From Natronosalvus caseinilyticus (GTDB taxonomy: Archaea; Halobacteriota; Halobacteria; Halobacteriales; Natrialbaceae): a stretch of 64,000 bases of DNA. The notes under the pieces were generated by a model. It saw nothing but the letters and a program-made list of their open reading frames with translations, did not search any database and was not told where the DNA came from. Location: assembly GCF_017357105.1 (NCBI RefSeq), contig NZ_CP071596.1:496001-560000 (forward strand), written 5' to 3'. Shown here piece after piece: positions 8,532-16,592 of this stretch. The position numbers and the translations under genes were made by a program. Each line of letters begins with the position of its first letter. Positions within the stretch are counted from its first letter, which is position 1.

Positions 8532-10328
8532 ATGGACCGACGATCCCTGCTCGTTGCGACCGCCGCCGGTTGTTCGCTGTCGCTGAGCGGCTGCGTCCGC
8601 GAGCTTCGGAGCGCGGTCAACCGGGACCGACTCGAGCCGCTCTCGGTAACGATTACGACCCAGCCGGCCGACGGCGATCGACAGTCGATTCAGCTCAGCC
8701 GGGATATCGCCGCAAACCTCGAGGCCGTCGGCATCGACGTCCACGTCGAACTCCGGTCGCCCCAGGAACTCCGCCGACAGGTCCTGGTCAACCACGATTT
8801 CGACCTGGTGGTGGACCGCCACCCTGGCGGTGCGGACCCCGATTTCCTGTACGAAGCGCTCTACTCCCGGTACGCCGAGGAGTCGGGCTGGCAGAACCCG
8901 TTCGGCGTCACGAACATGGCGATCGACGACCTGCTCGAGCGCCAGCGGCGGGTCGCGGGCGCGGACCGACGCGAGGTAGTCGAGCAACTGGCGACGCTGG
9001 TCGCCCGCGAACAGCCGTTCGTCCCCATCTGCCGACCCGACGAGGTTCGACTGGTCCGAACCAGTCGATTCGACGGCTGGCGCGCCGACGAACTCCCGAG
9101 CCGGCTGGGCTACCTCGACCTCGACCCGGTCGAGGAGGGCGGACAGTTACGCGGCACGATCATGGACGCCTCGCCCTCACAGAACGTCAATCCGCTCTCG
9201 GCGGCCTACCGGGGGCCGGATCCCGTCGTCGACCTCGTGTACGATCCGCTCGCCGTCGAGCCACCGGGCGGTGACGAGGTCGTGGCGTGGCTCGCCGAGG
9301 ACTGGACCTGGGACGGTGGTGAGGGTGGTGGCGACGGTGACGGTAGCGGTAATGACGACGAGAACGGAGACGGCGACGACAACAACAACGGCACCCTCGA
9401 GCTCACCCTCCGCGAGCACGCCTTTCACGACGGCGAGTCGCTGACGGCGGACGACGTCGAATTCACCTACGAGTTCCTCGCGGACACCTCGATGGGATCG
9501 AGCGACGTTCCAGCCCCCGCCCCGCGGTACCGGGGCCGAACCTCGGCCGTCCAGTCGGTCGACGTGCTCGACGAACGAACGCTCGAGTTCGTCGTCGACG
9601 GCACCGAGGCCATCGCCGAGCGGGCACTCGTGGCACCCATCCTGCCGCGACACGTCTGGGAATCGCGAGCCGACCCGCCGACCGTCCCCGGCGTTCGCCT
9701 CGCGCAGGGAACGACCGAGGCGCTCGTCGCGAACAACTTCCCGCCGGTCGGCAGCGGCCCCTACCAGTACGCCGACCACGAGGACCGCCAGCACCTCACC
9801 CTCGAGCGCTACGCCGACCACTTCACGACCCGGGAGGACGTGGAGCTGCCGGCGCCGACCGCCGACTCGTTCCGAGTCCAGGTCGACCCGCGGAGCACAT
9901 CCGCCATCTCGCTGATCCGGGGCGGCGACTCCGACGTCACCATCTCGCCGCTCGAGACGTACGTCCTGGACGACCTCGAGGGAACGGGAGACGTCGAACG
10001 GGTCGAGTCGGAGACGGCGGCGTTCTACCACCTCGGGTTCAACGTCCGACGCGCGCCGTTCGGCGACCCGTACTTCCGTCGGGCGGTCGCCGGCGTGATC
10101 GACGAGGCGTGGCTCGCCGAGACGGTGTTCCACGGCCACGCCGACCCGATCGCGACGCCGCTGTCCCCCGCGTGGACGCCGGCGTCGCTGGCGTTCGGTG
10201 ACGAAAACGAAGACCCCGTCGTCCCCTTCCACGGCTTCGACGGTGAACTCGACGTCGACGCCGCTCGAGCGGCGTTCGAGGACGCGGGGTACCACTACGA
10301 CGGCGACGCCCTGGTGGTGAGACAGTAA
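8532..10328 (+). CDS. ABC transporter solute-binding lipoprotein (family 5, peptide/nickel type)
   Basis: Extracytoplasmic binding protein of the oligopeptide/dipeptide (SBP_bac_5) family, 598 aa from the chosen ATG. That start gives a twin-arginine signal MDRRSLLVATAAG directly followed by lipobox LSGC (Cys21), so it is a Tat-exported, lipid-anchored protein; an in-frame GTG at 8484 would add 16 residues before the signal. The body has the expected pattern (LTADDVEFTYEFL, HVWES, GSGPYQ, AGVIDEAWL). An Asp/Gly/Asn spacer (GDGDGSGNDDENGDGDDNNN) sits near residues 265-295. No permease or ATPase genes adjoin it; instead it overlaps the PAP2 gene by 1 nt (TAATG). The substrate cannot be told. Confidence 0.88.
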   Translation: MDRRSLLVATAAGCSLSLSGCVRELRSAVNRDRLEPLSVTITTQPADGDRQSIQLSRDIAANLEAVGIDVHVELRSPQELRRQVLVNHDFDLVVDRHPGGADPDFLYEALYSRYAEESGWQNPFGVTNMAIDDLLERQRRVAGADRREVVEQLATLVAREQPFVPICRPDEVRLVRTSRFDGWRADELPSRLGYLDLDPVEEGGQLRGTIMDASPSQNVNPLSAAYRGPDPVVDLVYDPLAVEPPGGDEVVAWLAEDWTWDGGEGGGDGDGSGNDDENGDGDDNNNGTLELTLREHAFHDGESLTADDVEFTYEFLADTSMGSSDVPAPAPRYRGRTSAVQSVDVLDERTLEFVVDGTEAIAERALVAPILPRHVWESRADPPTVPGVRLAQGTTEALVANNFPPVGSGPYQYADHEDRQHLTLERYADHFTTREDVELPAPTADSFRVQVDPRSTSAISLIRGGDSDVTISPLETYVLDDLEGTGDVERVESETAAFYHLGFNVRRAPFGDPYFRRAVAGVIDEAWLAETVFHGHADPIATPLSPAWTPASLAFGDENEDPVVPFHGFDGELDVDAARAAFEDAGYHYDGDALVVRQ

Positions 10329-11164
10329 TGTTCCTCCAGACGCTCACACAGGTGGTCGTCGTCGTCGCCGCCATGATCGTCGTCTCGACGGCGGCGTTCG
10401 CGGGTCGGCAGCGACTGGTCGAAACCGCCAGAGACTGGCGCCGACGGGTTGCGGCGATCCTCCCGATCGTGCTCGTCCTCGTGTCAGTCTTGCTGTTCAA
10501 TAGCGTCGCCAGGGACCTCGCCCCCGAGGTGTCCTGGATCATCGGCTGGGAACTCACCGGCATGATCTACGACATCGAGGGTGACTTCATCCTCTGGCTG
10601 CAGGCCCAGGCGACTCCCGAACTGACGGGGTACTTCTCGTTCATTTACATCTACGGCTACGTCTTCGTCCTCGTGTTTCCGGTAATCGCCTACTTCCTGC
10701 TCCCGAACACGCGCCCCCTCCGGGAACTGCTCGCAGCTTACACCCTCAACTACACCCTCGGCCTCGTCTGCTACGTGTTCGTCATCGCCTTCGGTCCCCG
10801 AAACATGATGCCCGAACTCATCCAGGCGCTGCTGTACGACACGTACCCGCAGTACCAGCACCTCACCCGCCAGGTCAACCGCAACACCAACGTCTTCCCG
10901 TCGCTCCACGCCTCGCTGTCGACGACGGTCGCCCTGCTGGCCTACCGGACTCGCAAGGTCTACCGCGGCTGGTTCTGGCTCGCCGCCTGGCTGGCCGTCA
11001 GCGTCTCCCTCTCGACGATGTACCTGGGCATCCACTGGGCCATCGACGTGGTCGCGGGCATCGGCCTCGCTTGGCTCGCCGTCGAGCTCTCGACGCACCT
11101 CGTGGGTCGCTGGTCGGTCTACGACGGCCTCGAGCGTCGCGGGTTGTGGAATCGGAGTCGCTGA
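10328..11164 (+). CDS. PAP2-superfamily membrane phosphatase/transferase
   Basis: Integral membrane protein of 278 aa with about six helices. The PAP2 catalytic motifs are FPSLHASLSTTVAL (about 190-203, variant of PSGH) and TMYLGIHWAIDVVAG (about 235-249, with the catalytic His and Asp of the SRxxxxxHxxxD motif). FPSLHAS is nearer to the AUR1/inositol-phosphoceramide synthase-like branch than to plain phosphatidate phosphatases. The likely substrate is a lipid-linked phosphate, but this is inference. The 1-nt overlap with the upstream binding-protein gene suggests translational coupling. Confidence 0.85.
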   Translation: MFLQTLTQVVVVVAAMIVVSTAAFAGRQRLVETARDWRRRVAAILPIVLVLVSVLLFNSVARDLAPEVSWIIGWELTGMIYDIEGDFILWLQAQATPELTGYFSFIYIYGYVFVLVFPVIAYFLLPNTRPLRELLAAYTLNYTLGLVCYVFVIAFGPRNMMPELIQALLYDTYPQYQHLTRQVNRNTNVFPSLHASLSTTVALLAYRTRKVYRGWFWLAAWLAVSVSLSTMYLGIHWAIDVVAGIGLAWLAVELSTHLVGRWSVYDGLERRGLWNRSR

Positions 11165-11314
11165 AGGACTTCAGAGAAGCGGGTTCAGGGGAGCAGATCC
11201 AGCAAATCGGGAGCCCGAGCTACCAACTCGGCGACGCCGACGCCGACGCTGACGCCACCGTCGAGGCTGTCGCTCTCGAGTCGGAAATGAGAAAAGAACT
11301 GCCGAAATCGACGC

Positions 11315-11743
11315 TCAGTCGTCCTCGAGCGCGTCGGCGATACGGTTGAGCGCGCGGGTCTGGTCGCGCAGTTCGTCGCGGACCTGTCGAACCTCGCGGA
11401 CGAGTTCCTCGTTACCGACCTCGTCGCCGCCGCGACCACCGGGACCGCCTGCGCCCGGCCCGCCGGGTCCGCCGCCCATCATGCCGCCCATCATCTGGGC
11501 GAGCGGGTTGCCGCCCATGCCGCCGGGTCCGCCGCCACCGCCACCGCCGAACGGACTCTCCGGCGGCCCCTCGCCCTCCTCGGCTTCCGCCTCGCGTTTT
11601 TCGCGGATCTCTTCGACGCGCTCGCGGAAGGATTTTTCCTCGCCGTCGCTGTCGTCGTCTCCGCTGTTATCGACGTCGACGTCGACGTCGGTCTCCTCCC
11701 CCGCGCCGGCGTCGTTATCGTGATCGTCTGCCATACCCGTCAT
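11315..11743 (-). CDS. Acidic Gly/Met-rich haloarchaeal protein of unknown function
   Basis: 142 aa in three parts: an Asp-rich N-terminus (residues 1-35), a charged helix (RERVEEIREKREAEAEEGE), a Gly/Met/Pro-rich disordered middle (GGGGGGGPGGMGGNPLAQMM and MGGGPGGPGAGGPGG), and a C-terminal helix with heptad character (ELVREVRQVRDELRDQTRAL). No membrane segment or signal is seen. A second Met at residue 4 (MADDHDND) is an equally good start. The C-terminal helix may form a coiled coil. I do not recognise a characterised family. Confidence 0.75.
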   Translation of the reverse strand: MTGMADDHDNDAGAGEETDVDVDVDNSGDDDSDGEEKSFRERVEEIREKREAEAEEGEGPPESPFGGGGGGGPGGMGGNPLAQMMGGMMGGGPGGPGAGGPGGRGGDEVGNEELVREVRQVRDELRDQTRALNRIADALEDD

Positions 11744-11825
11744 TCTCGAGCACGGCGGAAAAGGATTGTTATCTCGGGAGTTTGGGCACCGGAACCCCGG
11801 TCGAGCACGGCCTCGACTGATGCAC

Positions 11826-12704
11826 TCACCGCCGGGTAGCGAACGACCCGAGCGACGACTGGAGCCGTCGGCCCCCGGTATCGGCGGCCTCGAGCTCGTA
11901 CCCCACCAGGTCTCGCATGTCGACTACGTAGGTCGTTCCGCCGCGCTCCAGGACGAGCAGTCGTCCCTTCGTGCCGACGACGGTCCCCGCGGCGATGGTC
12001 TCCCGGACGGGGCGATGATCGAGACCCATACCATATGCGAAGTCGAATCGATCGATGACGTCGAACGCGTCGCGGGCGAGTAACGCGTCCCAGGCGTCGC
12101 CGTCGACCGTGCTGGCCAGCGTCTCGATCTTCGCGTCGGTTCGCACGCGGTCGACTAACCCCTGCTCGCGGGCGATTTCGGCCTCGAGTTCGCGGGCGAT
12201 GCGGCCGTTCGAGACGGTGTGGACGTGGGCGGCGCGGTCGGCCCCCTGCTCGCGAAGCCGAGTCTCGAGGCGCCACGAGCGGGTGACGCCGACCTTGAAC
12301 GTCGCCGGGGCGAACGCCGCGAGGTAGACCGCGTGCTCCTCGTAGCAGTCCATCTCGTCTTTCAGGCAGGTGCCGGTACATCGGGCACAGATCCAGGTGC
12401 TCGTGTGGTACTCGCAGTAGGGTGCCGCTGGGCGGTCACAGGGGTGGTGGACATCGCCCTCGATCGAGCCGGCGCAGTGGCGGGTTCTGAGGGCGTACTC
12501 GAGGACGGTGCCTGGCTCGAGGGCGAGCGGGGTGACGGTTCGGTCGTCCCCCACGGTCGATTCGGGGTCGCTGAGCAGCAAGACGGCGTCGTTCAGGGGC
12601 GTCGGTTCGGTCGGTTCGTCGGCTGCACTCGAGGCTCTGCCCGACGACTCCGCATCGACCGCCGCCGACACCGGCCGGCGCGGTCTGTACCCGACGACTT
12701 GCAC
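11826..12704 (-). CDS. DUF2797 family protein
   Basis: 292 aa, matching my recollection of the DUF2797 family, which has no assigned biochemical role. The centre holds a Cys/His-rich block (RHCAGS, HPCDRP, PYCEYHTSTWICARCTGTC, DCYEEH) likely to bind zinc, then FKVGVTRSWRLETRLREQGA, which resembles the KVG-x5-R core of GIY-YIG-like folds, and a helical ELEAEIAREQGLVDRVR segment. The C-terminus carries beta strands with GTVVGTKGRLLVLERGG. A cytoplasmic nucleic-acid role is possible but not shown. The N-terminal 45 residues are poorly conserved-looking, and the start may lie further downstream. Confidence 0.75.
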   Translation of the reverse strand: MQVVGYRPRRPVSAAVDAESSGRASSAADEPTEPTPLNDAVLLLSDPESTVGDDRTVTPLALEPGTVLEYALRTRHCAGSIEGDVHHPCDRPAAPYCEYHTSTWICARCTGTCLKDEMDCYEEHAVYLAAFAPATFKVGVTRSWRLETRLREQGADRAAHVHTVSNGRIARELEAEIAREQGLVDRVRTDAKIETLASTVDGDAWDALLARDAFDVIDRFDFAYGMGLDHRPVRETIAAGTVVGTKGRLLVLERGGTTYVVDMRDLVGYELEAADTGGRRLQSSLGSFATRR

Positions 12705-12749
12705 GGTCGTCTTTCGAACCCGCGATAGAAAGCCGTGACGCTCGCCCCG

Positions 12750-12926
12750 TCAGGGCCACTCGCAGGCGGCGCCGACGGTCAACGCCTGCTCGTCGATGTA
12801 CGCCGCGAGACACGCGTAATTGCAGAACTGGCCCGCCCGTTCGCGGCCGTCGTCCGTCGCCTCGTCCACGAAGACGGGGTCGTGACGCTCCACGTCGCTG
12901 CCGCAGTAGGTGCAGTCGGTGGCCAT
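12750..12926 (-). CDS. Small zinc-finger protein (58 aa)
   Basis: A 58-aa protein starting MATDCTYCGSDV, with a second metal-binding half GQFCNYACLAAYIDEQA. The spacing CxxC ... FCxxxC followed by an aromatic resembles TRASH/MYM-type zinc folds. Many haloarchaea carry such single-domain CxxC proteins, a few of which affect biofilm formation or swarming in Haloferax; no role can be assigned here. It lies 45 nt upstream of the DUF2797 gene on the same strand, so the two may be co-transcribed. Confidence 0.75.
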   Translation of the reverse strand: MATDCTYCGSDVERHDPVFVDEATDDGRERAGQFCNYACLAAYIDEQALTVGAACEWP

Positions 12927-13075
12927 ACCCTTCTATCGACTGGCGAGGAGGAAGGTGTTACCCCGCGGCGCTCGTCGGGAGCGTCGACAGCTGTGTCGCA
13001 ACAGCCAGGCCGGAACGGAGACTATATTTCGTCGATATCACAAGGAATATAGACCCAGGGACGGAACCACCGGTC

Positions 13076-13408
13076 ATGACACTCGAGGGCACGCTCGACG
13101 TGACCGTGACGGACGGCGTTCCGACGTTCGAACTGACGGTCGCAAACACCGGTCCGGACGACGTCACGCTCCAGTTTCGAAACGGCTGCAAGGCCGACTT
13201 CGCGGTCGAAGACGGCGGCGCCGAGCGCTGGCGACTCACGAACACCCGCATGTTCACGCAGGTGCTCTCCCAGGCCGACCTCGACGCCGGCGAGACCACC
13301 ACGTTCGAGGCGACGGGCGACCAGCTCGAGCCCGGGCAGTACGTGGCCGTCGGCGAGTTGAACGCGAACAACTACGACTGCACGGCTCGAGCCGAGTTCG
13401 CGGTCTGA
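13076..13408 (+). CDS. BsuPI-like (intracellular proteinase inhibitor family) domain protein
   Basis: 110 aa forming a single all-beta domain. GTLDVTVTDGVPTFELTVAN, then TGPDDVTLQFRNGCKADFAV with the F-x-NGC-x-ADF signature of the BsuPI family, GGAERWRLTNTRMFTQVL, and LEPGQYVAVGELN. No signal peptide or membrane segment is present. BsuPI of Bacillus inhibits an intracellular serine protease; whether archaeal members inhibit proteases is unknown. The ATG lies after a fairly AT-rich stretch (13021-13053) that probably holds the promoter. Confidence 0.75.
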   Translation: MTLEGTLDVTVTDGVPTFELTVANTGPDDVTLQFRNGCKADFAVEDGGAERWRLTNTRMFTQVLSQADLDAGETTTFEATGDQLEPGQYVAVGELNANNYDCTARAEFAV

Positions 13409-13488
13409 GGCGAGGGCGTCCGTACGCGGACACGTGGGCCTTCGACGTTCGATAGAGGTACCGATAGCATCGTTCCCGTAGCCAGATA

Positions 13489-13517
13489 TTATTAATGATT
13501 ATTAAATATGTTTATTG
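13489..13517 (+). promoter_or_regulatory. AT-rich probable promoter region
   Basis: A roughly 30-nt run composed of ATTATTAATG-ATTATTAAAT-like sequence lies in the 204-nt gap before the membrane protein gene at 13613. Such AT richness is exceptional here and fits a TATA element, but it lies almost 100 nt from the start codon, so the exact transcription start is unclear. Confidence 0.4.
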
Positions 13518-13612
13518 GCCGAGGGAGCGTATCGTTCCTCGAGGATCATGACGTCGATACCAACGTGTGAGCAGACAGTACAGACAGTTTCCATCGCCCG
13601 GAAGGTGGGGCG

Positions 13613-14491
13613 ATGAGTTTCGCTTCGTCCACGAGGGCCGCCGGCAACCGATTGATGGGATCGGTCGGCCACGGCACGGGACGGCTACGCACGCCCGCGT
13701 TCTACTTCATCACGGCGGCCTTTCTCGCGTTTCTCCTGTTCGCGCTCCGGGACTCCATGCTCATGGTCGGCCGGGCGTGGACCGCGGGGTACGCGTTTCC
13801 GGGTCACCGCGTCCACCACGTGATGATCGGCGCCACCTTGACGGTGTTCGCCGCGACCATCGCCGTTCAACTGTACCGGCCGACGAGGCGCGTCGGAGCG
13901 CTGCAGGCGGCGCTCGCGTTCGTGATCGCGGCGTTTCTCATCACCGTCGCTGTGTCCGGGCTAGCGGCCGCCGGCGAGATCGTGGCCTTCGTCGTCCCGG
14001 TGTTCGCCATCGCCCTGTTGCACCCGGCCCGTCGCGACCTGATTCCGTCCCTCGAGCGGCGAGGATTCGACGCGCGGCTGTTCGCTCTCGCAGCCGTCGG
14101 CGCCCTCGGCTTCGCCGTCGTCGCCGCTGGCGAGTTCACGAACCACACGACGTTGACCAACGAACACGTCGTCTTCGGCCACTACGAGTTCCTCTCGTTC
14201 GCGGCGGCGTCGATCGGACTGTTCGCGCTGCTGGGAGCCCTTCGGCCCGCCGGCTGGCGCGCGCTCGTCTACGGGAGCGCCGCGCTCGCAGCGCTCTTCG
14301 CCGTCGGTTCGCTCGCGTTCCCGGGCGCCGAGCAGGGCTCGAGTCTCGGGACCGCAGGGTCACTCGCCGTGATCGCCTGGGCCGTCGCGTTCGTCGCGCT
14401 CGCGGAGTACGGCGCTCGCACCGCCTCCGCTGACCCGAACGTCGAACTCGACTCGAGTACGGCTCCCGAGACCGAACCGCCACAGGCTTAA
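13613..14491 (+). CDS. Polytopic membrane protein of unknown function
   Basis: 292 aa with about eight hydrophobic helices separated by short polar loops and an acidic Ser/Glu tail (DSSTAPETEPPQA). The first loop contains GHRVHHVMIG, and later comes EFTNHTTLTNEHVVFGHYEFLSF; these His-rich patches beside membrane helices could bind metal or heme, but no known motif is matched. No signal or enzyme domain was recognised. The start at 13613 precedes a basic N-terminus and the first helix at about 27-48. The gene ends 25 nt before the next plus-strand gene and may share its transcript. Confidence 0.7.
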   Translation: MSFASSTRAAGNRLMGSVGHGTGRLRTPAFYFITAAFLAFLLFALRDSMLMVGRAWTAGYAFPGHRVHHVMIGATLTVFAATIAVQLYRPTRRVGALQAALAFVIAAFLITVAVSGLAAAGEIVAFVVPVFAIALLHPARRDLIPSLERRGFDARLFALAAVGALGFAVVAAGEFTNHTTLTNEHVVFGHYEFLSFAAASIGLFALLGALRPAGWRALVYGSAALAALFAVGSLAFPGAEQGSSLGTAGSLAVIAWAVAFVALAEYGARTASADPNVELDSSTAPETEPPQA

Positions 14492-14516
14492 GCCCGTCCC
14501 GCCCCCAGCCCAGACA

Positions 14517-15536
14517 GTGAGCGAGTTTGCGTTCGAACTCGAGCTGTGTGCGGCCCTGGAGGCGCGTCGAGCGGGAATTCTCGCCCGCCAACTCGGCGGG
14601 AGCGTCGCCAGCCCCGGCGCCCGCATCCTCGACGTCGTCTGCGTCGAGCCGGGCCCCGAGTTCGACCGGCGCACGGCGATCACCGCCGATTCGATCCCCG
14701 ACGCGGCGCTCGAGGCCGACGTGGGCACGGGCCGAGCGCGCTACTGGAAGGACTGCTTCGACTGCCACCCCGAACGCGCCCGCCGGGCGGTCGAACGCGC
14801 CGTCGAGATCGGGTTTTTCGAGTCCGAGCGTCGAAACGGCCGGGAGTACGTCCGGCAGGTGGCTCGCTACCCCGACTGGTACGTGAAACTGATAGGAATC
14901 GAGAACAAGCCCGACCTGGGACGTCCGGGCGACCTCGAGACCCAGTTGCGCCTCGACGTGAGCCTCGCGCTGGTCGACGAGGCGGTGCTGGCGACGGAGA
15001 GTTACGTGACGCGAGCGCATCTCAACCGAATCCCCGAGGAAGTAGGCGTCTGGCGAGTACACCGCGACGCGCCGGCAGCGCCGACTGGTGGCGATACGGG
15101 GTCTGTAGACGATACTATAGAAATTGAAGTAATACGCGAGCCCACGCCGTTACCGACCGCGAAGCCCGGGATCGAACCGCTCGAGTACCACCCCGGACGG
15201 ACCGACGTCGCGGTGGTTTCGCCGGAGCGGAAGGTTCGAGCCAGGCGCCGACTCGCCGAACGAGCGTACGGGAAGGGGTGGCGAACCTACGAGTTTCCCG
15301 CGTGTGCGGCCTGCGGGCCACTCGAGCGGGACGGGGCGACCCTGCCGCACTGCCAGTGGGCTGGACGCGTCGTGGACGCGAGTTCGGAGTGCGGGCCGGC
15401 GTGTCCGGGCTACGAGCCGGTCGAAGAGTGCGATATTCAGGTGAACCTCGAGGCCGAGCGCGACGAGCGGACGCCGTGGGTGGCTGATCCGGCCGGAAAG
15501 CGACGCCGACAGTCGGGACTGGATCGGTTCTCTTGA
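14517..15536 (+). CDS. DUF5787-like protein, possible PD-(D/E)XK nuclease with Cys cluster
   Basis: 339 aa starting with GTG (SEFAFELELCAALEAR). I believe this is the haloarchaeal family DUF5787, of unknown function. Features that recall RecB/Cas4-type nucleases are an Asp at about 39 (ARILDVVCVEPG), an E-x-K core at 129-131 in LIGIENKPDL, and a following helix with Gln143 (ETQLRLDVSLALVDEA). The C-terminal quarter has six closely spaced Cys (PACAACGPL, PHCQWAG, SSECGPACPGYEP, EECDIQ) that could hold zinc or an iron-sulphur cluster; KDCFDCHPE near 79 adds two more. Nuclease activity is inference only. No partner genes of a defence system adjoin it. Confidence 0.6.
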   Translation: MSEFAFELELCAALEARRAGILARQLGGSVASPGARILDVVCVEPGPEFDRRTAITADSIPDAALEADVGTGRARYWKDCFDCHPERARRAVERAVEIGFFESERRNGREYVRQVARYPDWYVKLIGIENKPDLGRPGDLETQLRLDVSLALVDEAVLATESYVTRAHLNRIPEEVGVWRVHRDAPAAPTGGDTGSVDDTIEIEVIREPTPLPTAKPGIEPLEYHPGRTDVAVVSPERKVRARRRLAERAYGKGWRTYEFPACAACGPLERDGATLPHCQWAGRVVDASSECGPACPGYEPVEECDIQVNLEAERDERTPWVADPAGKRRRQSGLDRFS

Positions 15537-15598
15537 TCACTGAACGGGTGGCGGGAGATCACCGAGCGAACGCAGGCGCTCGAGCAGGGGAAAGAGGA

Positions 15599-16435
15599 CT
15601 ACAGCGAGTACCGTTCACCATCCACCGCCAACGGCTCCTCGAATGCCTCTTCGGCCGGGTAGAAGTGCGCGAGGTGCACCAGCCGCGTGCGCTCGGCTGC
15701 GAGTTCGTCGGCCAGCGCGAGCGCCCCCTCGCGCGTCATGTGCTTTGTACCGAACGTCCGCGGAACCCCGTCCGGACCCTCGTGGCGGCCACCGATGGGG
15801 TGTTTCTCGGCGAGGTGTGCCGGAACGATGGCCTCCGCGAGCAGGAGGTCGGGGTCGGCGAGCACGGCCCGCGAGTCGTTCGGGATCGCGTAGCTGGTGT
15901 CGCCCGTGATCGACAGCTTCGCGCCCGTCTCCGGGTCCTCGATCGCCAGTCCGTAACAGACCAGCGGCGGGTGGACGACCGGAACCAGCGTGACCTCGAG
16001 CCCGCAGGTCGAAAAGGGCTCGAACGGCGTCCGCGGGTGGACGGTCACGGCGTCAAGGTAGTGGTAGTCCGCGTCGACGGTTTCGGCGACGCTCTTTCCC
16101 GTCTGGGGATCGGTCTCGTCGGCGGCGTAGACGTCCAGTTCGTCGATCACCCGGAAGACGTTGCCCAGCCCGTCGAGGTGGTCGAAGTGGATGTGCGTGA
16201 TGATCGCGGCGTCGGGCAGGGAGACCTCGTCGCGGAGGAACTGGTAGCGAAAGTCGGGGCTGGCGTCGATCAGGAGCGACTCGCCCGTTCGCTCGTTCTC
16301 CACGTGAACCGAGAATCGGGTGCGCTCGAGTCCGCGTTCTCGAGCCAGCCGGCAGGTCTCGCAGTCACAGCCGACGGTGGGCGTCCCGGTGGTGTCGCCG
16401 GTACCGAGCAGGGTGACCTTCACGATCAGGGGCAC
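15599..16435 (-). CDS. Metallo-beta-lactamase-fold phosphodiesterase, PhnP-like
   Basis: 278-aa MBL-fold hydrolase. Metal ligands: THIHFDHLDG (HxHxDH), the third His in VPVVHPP, bridging Asp in SITGDTSYA and a final His in LVHLAHFYP. The N-terminal GTGDTTGTPTVGCDCETC resembles PhnP, which has a structural Cys-bound zinc and hydrolyses cyclic ribose phosphates; the tRNase Z family also has this fold. No phosphonate lyase genes are nearby, so a general cyclic-nucleotide-sugar or RNA-end hydrolase role is equally possible. It is a monocistronic minus-strand gene. Confidence 0.85.
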   Translation of the reverse strand: MPLIVKVTLLGTGDTTGTPTVGCDCETCRLARERGLERTRFSVHVENERTGESLLIDASPDFRYQFLRDEVSLPDAAIITHIHFDHLDGLGNVFRVIDELDVYAADETDPQTGKSVAETVDADYHYLDAVTVHPRTPFEPFSTCGLEVTLVPVVHPPLVCYGLAIEDPETGAKLSITGDTSYAIPNDSRAVLADPDLLLAEAIVPAHLAEKHPIGGRHEGPDGVPRTFGTKHMTREGALALADELAAERTRLVHLAHFYPAEEAFEEPLAVDGERYSL

Positions 16436-16592
16436 CTCCGAAGCCGGTCGCTCGAGCGAGGGAACGTCATCGCCGGGAAATACGGCCGTGGGGGATAAGG
16501 GTGTTACCGCTTCCGTTCAGGGACTCGTCGATCGATTTCAGTCCGAAGGCCTCGAGCACCCGGTCCGGAAGCCTCGAGCGATCTCGAGAGGC

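Noticed and set aside
9307-9393. GGTGA/GACGG-rich repeat as a regulatory element
   Set aside because: It encodes an in-frame Asp/Gly/Asn spacer of the solute-binding protein, a common feature of haloarchaeal exported proteins.
15150-15200. Possible tRNA T-arm-like sequence (GGGATCGAACC)
   Set aside because: It lies within the DUF5787-like coding frame and no acceptor, D or anticodon stems can be built around it.
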